A stretch of 64,000 nt of DNA, from NCBI RefSeq assembly GCF_009725985.1, contig NZ_RCNR01000010.1:1-64000 (forward strand), in the 5' to 3' direction. Origin of the DNA: Zobellia amurskyensis. GTDB taxonomy: Bacteria > Bacteroidota > Bacteroidia > Flavobacteriales > Flavobacteriaceae. The first letter of the stretch is position 1. Each line of letters begins with the position of its first letter. Position numbers and translations under genes: made by a program. Below the pieces are notes generated by a model. That model had not been told where the DNA came from. It did not search any database and was given only the letters and a program-made list of their open reading frames with translations. Below are positions 42,808 through 52,160 of the stretch, in pieces.

Positions 42808-45800
42808 TTAAAATTTAACAGTAAGAGATGCACCAAAAGTTCTTGATGGAGGACCTTGTTGTTGAGTACCGATACCTACAGCATTTCCTGTGTCAAGTCC
42901 GAACTCTGGGTCAGTAATCTTATTTTCTTTAGGTAACCATGTAACCAAGTTTCTGCCAAATATACCTAGGGTTAACTCTGACAGCCCAATTTGCTCTAAA
43001 AAGTCTTGATTAAAATCATATGTTAAAGAAACTTCACGCAATCTTAAGCTTGTAGCGTCTGTAACATAGTTTTCTTTAATTTCATTGTAAGAATCCCAAA
43101 ATGCATTTCCACCTCCAGAAGTTAATCTAGTCGTGTTTTCTGTATATCCGCCATTTCCATCTGCATATGAAGAATTTGGAAAAACAAATGGTTGTCTTCC
43201 TGATTCAACACTATGTGGTGTTAAACCTGTAAACTCCAGTGCATCATATAAATTATTGTAGAATACATGACCGGTTCTATAATCTGCCGATGCATATAAT
43301 CTTAAGTTTTTATACTTTAGGGTAGTATTGCCACCAAGAATGTAATCCGGTACAGTTTTGCCTTGTATTTGTTCTTGTGTATCCTGAATAGGGTCACCAT
43401 CTGCATCAACAATAATTCTTCCTTGTGGATCTCTTTCGTAGGCCGTAGTACGTAATAAAGGGAAAGATTCTCCAACTCTTGCTACAATACGGGCTCCTGC
43501 AGCAGCGGCTGCCCCTATTTCAATTTCTTCTACACCTTCAGTGAGTTCAAGTACTTCTGATTTAAAGCCCGTATAGTTTAGGTTCAATTTCCATGAAAAA
43601 TTATCAGTACTAACAAGTGTACTTTTAAGATCTAACTCTAGGCCCTTGTTTTCAATTTCACCAACATTAATCACATTTGTAGTGGCACCTGAAGCAAGAG
43701 ATACATTTACAGGTATGATTTGATCTACAGTATTAGTTTGATAACCTGTAGCTATAAGAGATAATCGATCTCTTAATACCGTGATTTCTATACCAGCTTC
43801 AATTGATGTTGTAAATTCCGGTCCTAAAAATGGGTCTGGGGCATCACTTGACTGAGAAAGCCCAACAGTATTCGCATAAGGAAAATTAGAAGGCGTCGTA
43901 AATGTTGAATTGTTTTGGTATGCAGAAGGGTCATTACCCGTTTTAGTTACACTAAAATTTGCTTTAAGATAACTAATTCCGTTTTCACTTTTTATACCTG
44001 GAAATGCGTCAGAAGCAACAAAAGATAGGCCTGCACCAGGATAAAAGAAAGAGTTATCATCAATATTTAGTGCCGAAGACCAGTCATTTCTTGCTATTAA
44101 ATTAAGAAATAGATAATTTTTATATCCTAATGTAAAATCTGCGTAAGCTCCCATTCTTCTGTATTCAGTAGTAGCTTCAGAACCTATTAATTCCCCAGTT
44201 CTTGTTGATACATTGTAAAAGTCTGGAATAATTAGGTCGTTTCCAGAAACTGAAACAAAATCAGTTGTTTCAATTCTTGTGTTTTGTCCAACAGTTAACT
44301 TTGTTGAAAAATCATTAAAATCTTTATCGAATGTTAGAAGTATGTCACTATTAAAACGATCGGTGCCAAATAAGAAGCTTGTAGTGGTAGCCCCATAAGC
44401 ATCTAAGTTGCTATAAGCGTCAGGTACTTGAAAAGCATATGTAAAAGCACCAGTTTCTTTCTTGAATTTTGTGGTACTATTTGTATAACCCGTAACTATA
44501 GACGCTTTAAGCCAATCAGTTATTTGATAATCAATATTCGTAAGGAAATTAAACTCTTTAATATCCTGTTTATCTCTTTGCGTATCTAATATGAAGTAGG
44601 GGTTTTCATAAAATCTGAAAAAAGAAACTTCATTTCTTGTAAACTCACCTGTTTGCCAGTTAGAGTAATCAACACCATCAACAGAACCGTTTAGAGGTAT
44701 GTGTAAAGGCGTGTTAATCAAAGTCCAGTAAAAAGGTCTAGATTGTCTACCTCCAGTTGAAGAAGTTACATTTTGATGGTCTCTAAAAAAAGTGGCGTTA
44801 CCTCCAATTTTTAACTTTCCGTATTCTCTACTACCCTTTATTCTCGCATTTGTTCTGTTGTAGGTGTCTTTTGGAATGGTACCAGTTGTATTTGTTTGAT
44901 CAATCGATAATAGAAAGTCACTGGTTTCATCACCGCCACTTAGAATAACACCATGTCTATTAGTGATACCGGTATTGAAAAAGTCTTTATTTCTATTTTT
45001 TATAGGAGAATATGGTAATTGTAAAACTCTTCCATCCTCGTAAGTTTCACTTCCATCTACTAATTGACCGTCGTACTTAGGACCCCAAGCCACATTTTCT
45101 AGAGGAAACAATGTTCCATCAGGAAATCCACCAGCTCCATATTGATCTTGTAATTCAGGTAAATAAGAAACTTGATTAAATTGTGTTGATGTATTGTATT
45201 CAATACTCATTTTTCCTTTTCCTTTTTTTGTAGTAACTAAGAATACACCATTACTAGCTTCAGAACCGTAGAGAACAGATGCGTTAGATCCCTTAAGAAC
45301 AGTAGTACTTTCAATGTCATTTGGAGAAATACGGTCATAAACTCCTCTAGCCGATGGAAAACCATCAATTACGATTAAGGCTTGGTTGTTTCCTTGTAGT
45401 GATCTGCTACCCCTTAAAACAATTCTTGTGCTAGGATTAACACCACTATTAACGGTGTTAATTTGCATACCTGAAACTTTACCAACCATTGCCGTTGCAG
45501 CATTTACAGATTTTGTTTCTGTAAGTGCTTTGGTGTCTAAGCTTGCAACGGAGTAAGCAAGCTCTCTTGGCTTTCGGCTTATGTTCAAGGCAGTTACCAC
45601 AACTTCTTCTAGAGCTTCAGTGTCTTCCGTCATCTGTAGATTGATAATACTTGATGCTTCTACAGCTCGAGTCTCGTTTTTGTACCCTATGTAAGAAAAA
45701 AGTAATGATTGACCTTCACTAGCTGAAATAGTGTAGTTTCCATCAAAATCTGTCTGTGTGCCGTTGGTTGTACCGTCGACAACGATGTTAACTCCTGGTA

Positions 45801-45915
45801 GTGGAAGACCATCTTGGTCTGACACTGTACCAGTAATTGTTTTGTTTTGTGCAAATGAAATCTGCATAGTTAACGCTAAAAACAGCGTTAACAATCCTTT
45901 TTGTTTTGCTTTCAT
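42808..45915 (-). CDS. SusC/RagA-family TonB-dependent transporter, locus A
   Basis: A 1035-residue outer membrane transporter. Signal peptide (MKAKQKGLLTLFLALTMQISFAQ), CarboxypepD-reg-like domain (about 25-100, SDQDGLPLPGVNIVVDGTTNGTQTD), TonB-box-like EEVVVTAL (103-110), plug (VIDGFPSARG...LKGSNASVLYGSEASNGVFLV) and a beta barrel to the final VKF. The start at 45915 is preferred over 45945. By my count 94 of the first 110 residues equal those of the other SusC here, then similarity drops to about 30%. It imports a ligand passed by the SusD partner using TonB energy. Confidence 0.95.
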   Translation of the reverse strand: MKAKQKGLLTLFLALTMQISFAQNKTITGTVSDQDGLPLPGVNIVVDGTTNGTQTDFDGNYTISASEGQSLLFSYIGYKNETRAVEASSIINLQMTEDTEALEEVVVTALNISRKPRELAYSVASLDTKALTETKSVNAATAMVGKVSGMQINTVNSGVNPSTRIVLRGSRSLQGNNQALIVIDGFPSARGVYDRISPNDIESTTVLKGSNASVLYGSEASNGVFLVTTKKGKGKMSIEYNTSTQFNQVSYLPELQDQYGAGGFPDGTLFPLENVAWGPKYDGQLVDGSETYEDGRVLQLPYSPIKNRNKDFFNTGITNRHGVILSGGDETSDFLLSIDQTNTTGTIPKDTYNRTNARIKGSREYGKLKIGGNATFFRDHQNVTSSTGGRQSRPFYWTLINTPLHIPLNGSVDGVDYSNWQTGEFTRNEVSFFRFYENPYFILDTQRDKQDIKEFNFLTNIDYQITDWLKASIVTGYTNSTTKFKKETGAFTYAFQVPDAYSNLDAYGATTTSFLFGTDRFNSDILLTFDKDFNDFSTKLTVGQNTRIETTDFVSVSGNDLIIPDFYNVSTRTGELIGSEATTEYRRMGAYADFTLGYKNYLFLNLIARNDWSSALNIDDNSFFYPGAGLSFVASDAFPGIKSENGISYLKANFSVTKTGNDPSAYQNNSTFTTPSNFPYANTVGLSQSSDAPDPFLGPEFTTSIEAGIEITVLRDRLSLIATGYQTNTVDQIIPVNVSLASGATTNVINVGEIENKGLELDLKSTLVSTDNFSWKLNLNYTGFKSEVLELTEGVEEIEIGAAAAAGARIVARVGESFPLLRTTAYERDPQGRIIVDADGDPIQDTQEQIQGKTVPDYILGGNTTLKYKNLRLYASADYRTGHVFYNNLYDALEFTGLTPHSVESGRQPFVFPNSSYADGNGGYTENTTRLTSGGGNAFWDSYNEIKENYVTDATSLRLREVSLTYDFNQDFLEQIGLSELTLGIFGRNLVTWLPKENKITDPEFGLDTGNAVGIGTQQQGPPSRTFGASLTVKF

Positions 45916-45991
45916 TATAGAATTATTTGAATTAGCTAATGTCAAAAGTCTTAAATTTACGTTAATAATCCTATTTTTTTTAACTTTAAAT

Positions 45992-46003
45992 TATGCGTGC
46001 ATA
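45992..46003. promoter_or_regulatory. TATGC-GT-GCATA inverted repeat upstream of susC A
   Basis: A 5-bp inverted repeat with two-base spacer, beginning 77 bases upstream of the susC start. In unit B the same repeat is at the same distance with a different spacer (TT). Nearby DNA (TTAACTTTAAAT on one side, AGTTTTTT on the other) is also shared. It is a likely operator for a dimeric regulator. A GACTTTTG element nearer the gene resembles, but does not match, the -7 box. Confidence 0.5.
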
Positions 46004-46149
46004 GTTTTTTTTGTGATTTAGTGATGTTTTTTTGTAGGTTTTAAGTAAAATGACACGCTAAATTATTTTAAAGTTATATAAAAACAGTTTTTTGTGATTT
46101 GGTTAGTAGGGTTGAATTTTATTGAAGGTAGGCTTGGGAATTGCATAAA

Positions 46150-46396
46150 CAGAAAATTTTTATAACGGAATGCTAGATTTTATGGCGAATATTTCGGCCT
46201 TTATAGGAAGGCTTTCACTGGCATTTGTACTGAAGGCCGAAATGTTCCCCATTGAAAAAAATACGTTTGGGAAAAAGAAAATTATGACAATGAAACCGAT
46301 GAGTTTTTGTGGCAATTCGATGAAAAAGTTAATTTTATAGAAAGTGCACTTGAAGAAGTTATCCACGAAGGATCAGTTCGAATTATGTATTCCTAG
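46150..46396 (+). pseudogene. Decayed 3' fragment of the rhomboid gene
   Basis: Aligned by eye with 39200-39460. After the first stretch (FIGRLSLAFVLKAEMFPIEK versus FLAGLLLAFILKTEVPPIKK in the intact gene) the reading frame shifts within an A-run. Then ENYDNETDEFLWQFDEKVNF matches DDYDEEADAFLRQFDENGNF. It continues as IESALEEVIHEGSVRIMY, matching IELPPEEVIPEESVQITY, and ends at a TAG (46394-46396). The N-terminal two thirds, with the catalytic Ser and His loop, are missing. It is a non-functional remnant of the duplication. Confidence 0.85.
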
Positions 46397-46466
46397 AAAG
46401 AGAGTAGAGAAAGCAATCCTTCCGGATAGTTGAGGAGTATGTCTTAAAACCTGATCTAGCCTTTAT

Positions 46467-47158
46467 TAAAATATGTCAGAGGTTCTCTGTCTAACCCTTC
46501 TTATGAAAATACGGCACAACCATGAGAAAGATTAATTGACTCGTTTTGCATCTGGCAAGTATTATTTGAGACGGTTATCGAAATAGATGTGTCTTTATAT
46601 TTGGGCTCCATAATAATAGTCGATGGTTAATTAGAATGGATGTCACAAACGAGGTTTTCGTTTTTTGGGTAGCGGCAACGAGTCTAATTCCAATTTCCTG
46701 TTGATAATAAACGAAATCTTTGATAGAGACAACTTGGCAGAGGGTATTTTAGAGACTGCTCAGGAGAAATTTAAACAGTTTATGCAGCTATAGGAATGCC
46801 CCCTTTTTTTCTGAATAAGAATATCATTAACTCAGATATATTACTCGATTATTGTAATAGTTCTAAAAGTTCGAATATTAGAAAATTGATCAGTATTATT
46901 AGTAACGAGGCTTTCTTGTATTCTGTGACATCTTCAATAAGTTCTTTGAGCTCATAAAAAGTAATAGGGAAATAGTGATAACAAAACCTCAATGGTTACC
47001 GAGTGTCAACCGTTTTAGTTTTTACGTAGCTAACTAAACGAGGTGGATTTGATTTTTTGCTATTCAAGCCTCCTCTTTTAGATTGTTTTAATCTATGGTT
47101 GTTAGTATTTATGGTTTTTATGACAGGGCATATATAGTGGACTCGAGTTGCTTGTCAT
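46467..47158 (-). pseudogene. Decayed copy of rlmB
   Basis: The 692-base stretch aligns end to end with intact rlmB (747 bases). Shared pieces include the 3' end (AATACGGCACAA), the region of the GSED motif (GGTTTTCGTTTT..GGTAGC), AATAATAAACG-like sequence, TTCTTTGAGCTCATAAAA and the 5' end (GAGTTGCTTGTCAT against GAGTTGTTTTGTCCAT). Many small indels and stops in all frames show loss of function. Its former upstream side leads straight into the duplicated terminator. Confidence 0.85.
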
Positions 47159-47182
47159 TAGGGACAATCGTAGTGAATAAAT

Positions 47183-47206
47183 AAACCACCTCAATTGAGG
47201 TGGTTT
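47183..47206 (-). terminator. Palindromic terminator of SusCD locus B
   Basis: A 24-bp perfect palindrome (AAACCACCTCAA plus complement), identical in its centre to the one at 40277-40308 although all flanking DNA has drifted. It lies 28 bases after susD on the minus strand, and the T-rich tail favours that direction. Its preservation next to pseudogenes suggests it is still used. Confidence 0.85.
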
Positions 47207-47233
47207 TCTTCTAATATTTAATAAGATATGATG

Positions 47234-48739
47234 TTAGTCTACGTCCCAGAAAATTTTGGAAGTCATAGCATCTCCGTCAGATAAATTACCACGTGCCGCA
47301 TCCCAATTACTCTTATTAAGTAATTGTTCGTTTTGTGGGTAAGTAACTCTGCTTGGAATAGCATCTAAGCCGGGTACAAGAGTAACGAAAGTTGCATCTC
47401 CGAAAGTATCGCCAGGTACGGTTAAGGTATTTGGAAATCCAGTTCTTCTGTACAAGGTCCAACCTTCAAGTCCGTCCATATATAATCCTATATACTTTTG
47501 AGTTAAAACAGTTTCTTCTGAAGCTGCAGGTAACGCACTAATATAAGCGGTAACGTCTGTGGCATCGATACCCCAATATTCCATAGAAGCAGAAACACCA
47601 TTCTCATAACTTGCTTGATCCCATCCATTAAATTCTGATCTAATGAATTCAATTTCCGCATAAGTCAAAATTGGTTGAGAAAAGTCTGGTTTTAAAATTT
47701 CGGCATCAGGAATACCTTCGTCATTAACTGCACGAGCAACGGTGTTTCCAAATCCATAAGGAATACCAACAACTTCCGTAGCATCAAGTCTAGTATCGAA
47801 GAAAGACTCAACCCTTGGGTCGGTATCCATACCTATAAAAGGCCCAGTTCGGTTGTAAAGTAATTCAGTGAAAGATAATGAAGGGGCAAAATCACGACGA
47901 GCATTAACCGTAAAGGCATCGTGCCATGGTCCACCAACTATATCAGTAGTACCGAACATGAATAATGCATTGTCTTCATTGGAAGTGAACGCAGAAGCAT
48001 CAGATTGAGTGAATACTGAATTCGCCAAAGTTGGGTTTGCATCTAATATGTGAGACGCCAACCTTAAGCGTAGCGAATGAGCAAATTTTATCCACTTAGC
48101 GTTGCTACCACCATAGATATTATCTCCAGAAGCCATAGTTGTGCCAGAAGGGTCTAATTTGCTTGCAGCATCAGCTAGTTCTGCTAACATATCTTCATAG
48201 ATAGTTTCTGCATCTGTATAGCTTGGACTTGTAACACCATCTTTTAAGCGTAACGCTTGAAAATCTTGATTCTCCATTTGTCCGTAGCTCCAATAAGGAA
48301 CATCGCCAAATGTATCTACTAGTTTTGAAAAGGTATAAGCCATCAAAATTCTAGAAACCTGAATCTGATCATTGTTCGATCCATATTGTAACATTAAGGG
48401 TGCGTTAACGGCGTCGGTATTTAATTCAATAACCTCTTTTAAATCCGTTAATATACGATACGGCCACTCCCACATGTCATCAACCATAGAAGTACGTAAA
48501 GCATATCTACTTTCATCAGTGTAAAAGGTAGAATTCCAATACTGGCTAATTTGAAGGGTTCCTCTAGCGGCTACCCATTCATCGTTCAATTCCCAAGCCA
48601 AATCGAATTGAGCATTGCTGAAAAGTTGAGTAGATGGAGCTGACGCCGGGTTGTCCGGGTCGTTTATATAATCGGTATCACAACCGATTACAAACAGCAG
48701 AGCTGAAGCTGCTAATGTTGCTAAACTATATTTTTTCAT
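47234..48739 (-). CDS. SusD/RagB-family outer membrane lipoprotein, locus B
   Basis: A 501-residue surface lipoprotein (lipobox FVIGC, Cys20) when started at MKKYSLATL. DYINDPDNPASAPSTQLFSNAQFDLAWEL follows the signal; TPR-like helices (SKLVDTFGDVPYW near 125; AKWIKFAHSLRLRLASHI near 200) and a C-terminal QKYIGLYMDGLEGWTLYRRTGFP segment fit the SusD-like type 2 family. It is only distantly similar to the SusD of locus A, so it should bind a different ligand. It is co-transcribed with the SusC 11 bases upstream. Confidence 0.92.
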   Translation of the reverse strand: MKKYSLATLAASALLFVIGCDTDYINDPDNPASAPSTQLFSNAQFDLAWELNDEWVAARGTLQISQYWNSTFYTDESRYALRTSMVDDMWEWPYRILTDLKEVIELNTDAVNAPLMLQYGSNNDQIQVSRILMAYTFSKLVDTFGDVPYWSYGQMENQDFQALRLKDGVTSPSYTDAETIYEDMLAELADAASKLDPSGTTMASGDNIYGGSNAKWIKFAHSLRLRLASHILDANPTLANSVFTQSDASAFTSNEDNALFMFGTTDIVGGPWHDAFTVNARRDFAPSLSFTELLYNRTGPFIGMDTDPRVESFFDTRLDATEVVGIPYGFGNTVARAVNDEGIPDAEILKPDFSQPILTYAEIEFIRSEFNGWDQASYENGVSASMEYWGIDATDVTAYISALPAASEETVLTQKYIGLYMDGLEGWTLYRRTGFPNTLTVPGDTFGDATFVTLVPGLDAIPSRVTYPQNEQLLNKSNWDAARGNLSDGDAMTSKIFWDVD

Positions 48740-48750
48740 TGTCAATTTTT

Positions 48751-51700
48751 TTAGAATGATAATTTAAGGTTCATACCATAAGATCTAAGAGAAGGCTGTA
48801 AACCACCTTCTAAGCCTTGTACGTTTCCTGATCCCGTAGATACGGTTTCTGGATCTATCCCGTCGTAATCTAGACCCCATGTAAAAAGGTTTCTTCCGAA
48901 AACACTAATTCTTGCAGAATCAAATATTTTTAAGAAGTCTTTCTGGAATGTGTACCCCAAGGCAATTTCGCGCAATTTCACGAAGTCTGCATCAAAAACG
49001 TTTTGAGCATCCGGAGTACCGTTTCCACCGTAATGCATAGTACCGAAAGTTTGTCCATCAATATTGGTGGTGTTCTCAGCAGTGTCGGATACTGTGTAAT
49101 TTCCGTTGTCGTCATAAGTGATGGTTCCAGTTACACCATTAAGAACGATACCATCCTCTCTAATGTTATTTTCGACAGTAGCTTGCAACATTCCTGAGTA
49201 CATACCCCATTGGTGTGATGTAGAGAAATATGAACCACCTTGACTTGTTTCAACTAAGAAAGTTAAATCTAAGTTCTTGTATCTAAGACTGTTTCTAATA
49301 CCAGCAGTATAGTCTGGAAGAACAGAGCCTAGGGGAACTAAGTCACGAGTAGCAGCGTACATTCCACTATCGGCAATAACTTTATTGCCAGCATTGTCGT
49401 ATACGAAATCCGTTCCCATGATTACACCGTAAGGTTGACCTACAGTTGCTAATAATTGAGCTCTAAAAGGTGCATTGGTAAGATTAATTGATTCTAGCCC
49501 TTCTGAAAGCTCTACTAGCTCATTTTCATTTTTAGCATAGTTAACGTCAATTTCCCAAGAGAAATCTTCAGTTTTAATAGGCTTAAGACCTACTTGAACT
49601 TCAATACCCTTGTTCGTCATCTCGCCCGCGTTAATCCATTGCGCTCCATAACCAGTTCCATAGGAAAGGTCTACTGGGATAATTTGGTCAGTTGTTGAGT
49701 TGTTATAGTAAGTAACATCTAAGTTGATCCTATTTTTTAGGAAGCTTAACTCAGCGCCCAATTCCCAGGTTCGAGTAGTCTCATTTTTAAGATTGGCATT
49801 TAATAATGTTGAAGGCACGGTCACTCGACCTTCTCCGTTGAAAGGAGTGTCCAAGGTTAATGTGCTAATAACCGTGTAAGGATCTGCATCATTACCAACT
49901 TCAGCCCAGTTTGCACGAAGTTTACCGTAATTAAACCAGCTACTGTCAGGAACGACCTCACTAAAGACCCATGCTAAAGAGGCAGATGGGTAGAAATATG
50001 AGTTGTTGTCATTCGGTAAAGTAGAAGACCAGTCATTACGAGCTGTTAAATCAATGAATAATTGATTTGCAAAACCTAAGTTTAAACTACCAAATAAACT
50101 ATTTACTTTTTTGAAATCTGTGTAAGTGTCTTGATCTAATGGCCCCTTACCGTTGTTAATATTGAAAATGCCTGGTATAGTAAGACCACCGGTAGTTTCG
50201 TTAAAACGGTAATCTAATTGGTAATCTCTTTGGTTAGCACCTGCCAATGCTGTAATATTGAAATTCTCAGAAATATCTTTTTTATAATTAGCTACTAATT
50301 CGTAGTTATACTCTTCGAAGTCGTAGGTTCTTTCTGTGTATTTCGATTGTGCCTGAGAGCCTATTGAAGCTCTTTCCGTATTTCTGAAGTTGTACGTGTC
50401 TCCATAAGTACTTAGCTTAATGCCAAACGCATCTGTTACTTGATAATTTACACTTGCAGAACCATATATTCTACTACGTTTATCAGTAGGGTGGTTTTCA
50501 AAAGCGGTCCAATATGGGTTGTCAGAGTAATTTGGTGTAGGGTCGTCATATGAAATCCTGTTCCAAGTTCTTTGACTTCCGTCATCATTTTTATAATTAC
50601 TTAATCTGTCGTAGTCCAATTGACGTTGACCCCATTGAAAGAATTTTTGAGTAACACTATTATCATCATAACCAATAATAGGTCTGATGCCAGAAGTATT
50701 AACGTAGTTCATGGTACCAACAAAAGTAACTTTCTCAGATAATCTTTGAGTAAGATTCAAACGTAAGAAGTGTTTGTTGATTTCTGTCCCTGGAACAATA
50801 CCTGTAGTTTTTTCATTACCAACAGACATGAGGTAACTTCCTTTATCTCCTCCAGAAGAAACAGTTATATTGTTATTGGTAGATATACCTGTATTGAAAA
50901 AACTCTCAACATCATTAGCTGGAGCTACCCAAGGTCTAGTTTGTAAATAATCCCCAGGAAAACTTTCTTGGTCAAAAGCATCCCAACCAAGATATTGAAT
51001 GCTTGGGTCATATTTAGGTCCCCAGCTTTCATCAGTAGCATACTGAGGTATAAGATATTCAGTTCCATTTATATTGGCAACTTCAAATCCGTTCCGACCA
51101 CCGTCAGCATCGGAAATAATAGAGCCTCCACCATATTCTCTTTGGAGATTTGGTAAAATAGCTACGTCTGAAAAAGTTACAGATGTGTTGATGGATACGC
51201 CTAGTTTTTTACCAGATTTACCTTTTTTAGTGTTAATTAAGATAACACCATTGGAGGCACGTGAACCGTAAAGAGCTGCAGCGGCACCTTTTAAAACCGT
51301 AACACTTTCAATACTATTTGGGTCTATATCATTTATAGTACTACCAAAATCGACACCACCTGCACCTCTTTCAGTATCATCGGTGTTAAAGTTGGAGTTG
51401 TCCATTGGTATACCATCTATAACGAATAAAGGTTGGTTTTCACCAGTTACAGAGTTCGCGCCACGAATTAGTATACGTTGTGAACCGCCCAAGTTACCTG
51501 ATGGCGAGTTTACTTTGAGACCAGCAACTTTACCAGATAATGCCGAAATGGCATTATTGTTTTGAGCTGAACTTAAATCGTCCGCACCTACTTTTGGGGC
51601 AGAATAAGATAATGATTTGGCGTCTCTTTCAACACCTAAAGCGGTAACTACTACCTCATCTAAAGCCTGAGCATCCTCAGACATTTGAAGGTTGATGGTG

Positions 51701-51966
51701 TTGGAAGCTCCAACGGCACGGGTCGTATTTTTATACCCGATGTAAGAAAATACTAATGATTGACCTTCGCTAGCTGAAATAGCATAGTTACCGTCAAAAT
51801 CTGTTTGGGTACCATTTGTAGTACCTTGAACAACAATGTTAACTCCCGGTAGTGGTAGACCATCTTGGTCGGATACCGTACCGGTAATCGATTTGCTTTG
51901 CGCAAATGAAATCTGCACGATTAACGCCAAAAACAGCGTTAACAATCCTTTTTGTTTTGCTCTCAT
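48751..51966 (-). CDS. SusC/RagA-family TonB-dependent transporter, locus B
   Basis: A 1071-residue outer membrane transporter. Signal peptide MRAKQKGLLTLFLALIVQISFAQ, CarboxypepD-reg-like domain, EEVVVTAL-type TonB box (DEVVVTALG, about 103-111), plug (LFVIDGIPMDNSN...LKGAAAALYGSRASNGVILI) and barrel ending LKLSF. The start is 51966, not 51996. The first 110 residues and upstream DNA nearly equal those of locus A, but the following plug region shares only about 19 of 62 residues by my count. Promoter and N-terminal domain were thus shared or copied, and the body comes from another lineage. Confidence 0.95.
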   Translation of the reverse strand: MRAKQKGLLTLFLALIVQISFAQSKSITGTVSDQDGLPLPGVNIVVQGTTNGTQTDFDGNYAISASEGQSLVFSYIGYKNTTRAVGASNTINLQMSEDAQALDEVVVTALGVERDAKSLSYSAPKVGADDLSSAQNNNAISALSGKVAGLKVNSPSGNLGGSQRILIRGANSVTGENQPLFVIDGIPMDNSNFNTDDTERGAGGVDFGSTINDIDPNSIESVTVLKGAAAALYGSRASNGVILINTKKGKSGKKLGVSINTSVTFSDVAILPNLQREYGGGSIISDADGGRNGFEVANINGTEYLIPQYATDESWGPKYDPSIQYLGWDAFDQESFPGDYLQTRPWVAPANDVESFFNTGISTNNNITVSSGGDKGSYLMSVGNEKTTGIVPGTEINKHFLRLNLTQRLSEKVTFVGTMNYVNTSGIRPIIGYDDNSVTQKFFQWGQRQLDYDRLSNYKNDDGSQRTWNRISYDDPTPNYSDNPYWTAFENHPTDKRSRIYGSASVNYQVTDAFGIKLSTYGDTYNFRNTERASIGSQAQSKYTERTYDFEEYNYELVANYKKDISENFNITALAGANQRDYQLDYRFNETTGGLTIPGIFNINNGKGPLDQDTYTDFKKVNSLFGSLNLGFANQLFIDLTARNDWSSTLPNDNNSYFYPSASLAWVFSEVVPDSSWFNYGKLRANWAEVGNDADPYTVISTLTLDTPFNGEGRVTVPSTLLNANLKNETTRTWELGAELSFLKNRINLDVTYYNNSTTDQIIPVDLSYGTGYGAQWINAGEMTNKGIEVQVGLKPIKTEDFSWEIDVNYAKNENELVELSEGLESINLTNAPFRAQLLATVGQPYGVIMGTDFVYDNAGNKVIADSGMYAATRDLVPLGSVLPDYTAGIRNSLRYKNLDLTFLVETSQGGSYFSTSHQWGMYSGMLQATVENNIREDGIVLNGVTGTITYDDNGNYTVSDTAENTTNIDGQTFGTMHYGGNGTPDAQNVFDADFVKLREIALGYTFQKDFLKIFDSARISVFGRNLFTWGLDYDGIDPETVSTGSGNVQGLEGGLQPSLRSYGMNLKLSF

Positions 51967-52042
51967 TTTATAATTATTTGAATTAGCTAGCGCCAAAAGT
52001 CATAAATTCACGTTAAGAATGCAATTTTTCTTAACTTTAAAT

Positions 52043-52054
52043 TATGCTTGCATA
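52043..52054. promoter_or_regulatory. TATGC-TT-GCATA inverted repeat upstream of susC B
   Basis: The same arms and the same 77-base distance to the start codon as in unit A; only the two spacer bases differ. This pattern, arms kept and spacer free, is what selection on a dimer binding site leaves. TTG and GACTTTTG elements 20 bases apart lie between it and the gene, a near match to the -33/-7 promoter. Confidence 0.5.
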
Positions 52055-52160
52055 GTTTTTTCGTGTTATAAAACGAAGTTAATAGGTGTATTTGTGAGAA
52101 AATCATACCTGAAATTAGCGCTTAGTTATAAAAAACATGATTTTGAGATTTGGTTTCTGA

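Larger units (their letters stand above)
39200..46110. repeat. Tandem duplication unit A (rhomboid 3' end, rlmB, terminator, SusCD locus and leader)
   Basis: Aligned by eye with unit B (46150-52160). Matching parts are the rhomboid 3' end, all of rlmB, the CCACCTCAATTGAGGTGG terminator, the first 110 codons of susC and about 190 bases of susC upstream DNA. The lipoprotein gene at 40349 is present only in this unit. The susD and the remaining susC sequences are strongly diverged from unit B. Boundaries are approximate. Confidence 0.75.
46150..52160. repeat. Tandem duplication unit B (rhomboid and rlmB remnants, terminator, second SusCD locus and leader)
   Basis: Counterpart of unit A (39200-46110). 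The order is the same: rhomboid 3' end, rlmB, terminator, susD, susC, leader. The housekeeping part has decayed to pseudogenes. The third lipoprotein gene of unit A is absent. The junction between units lies at about 46110-46150. Boundaries were set by eye. Confidence 0.75.

Noticed and set aside
46160-46366. A 68-codon minus-strand open frame in the gap between SusCD loci
   Set aside because: It lies antisense to the rhomboid remnant, whose plus-strand alignment explains the sequence; its composition is not protein-like.
40277-47206. The two identical CCACCTCAATTGAGGTGG palindromes as ends of a mobile element or attachment sites
   Set aside because: They end the two minus-strand SusCD operons, have T-runs, and are explained as duplicated terminators because the flanking rlmB copies align too. 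No transposase or integrase is present.
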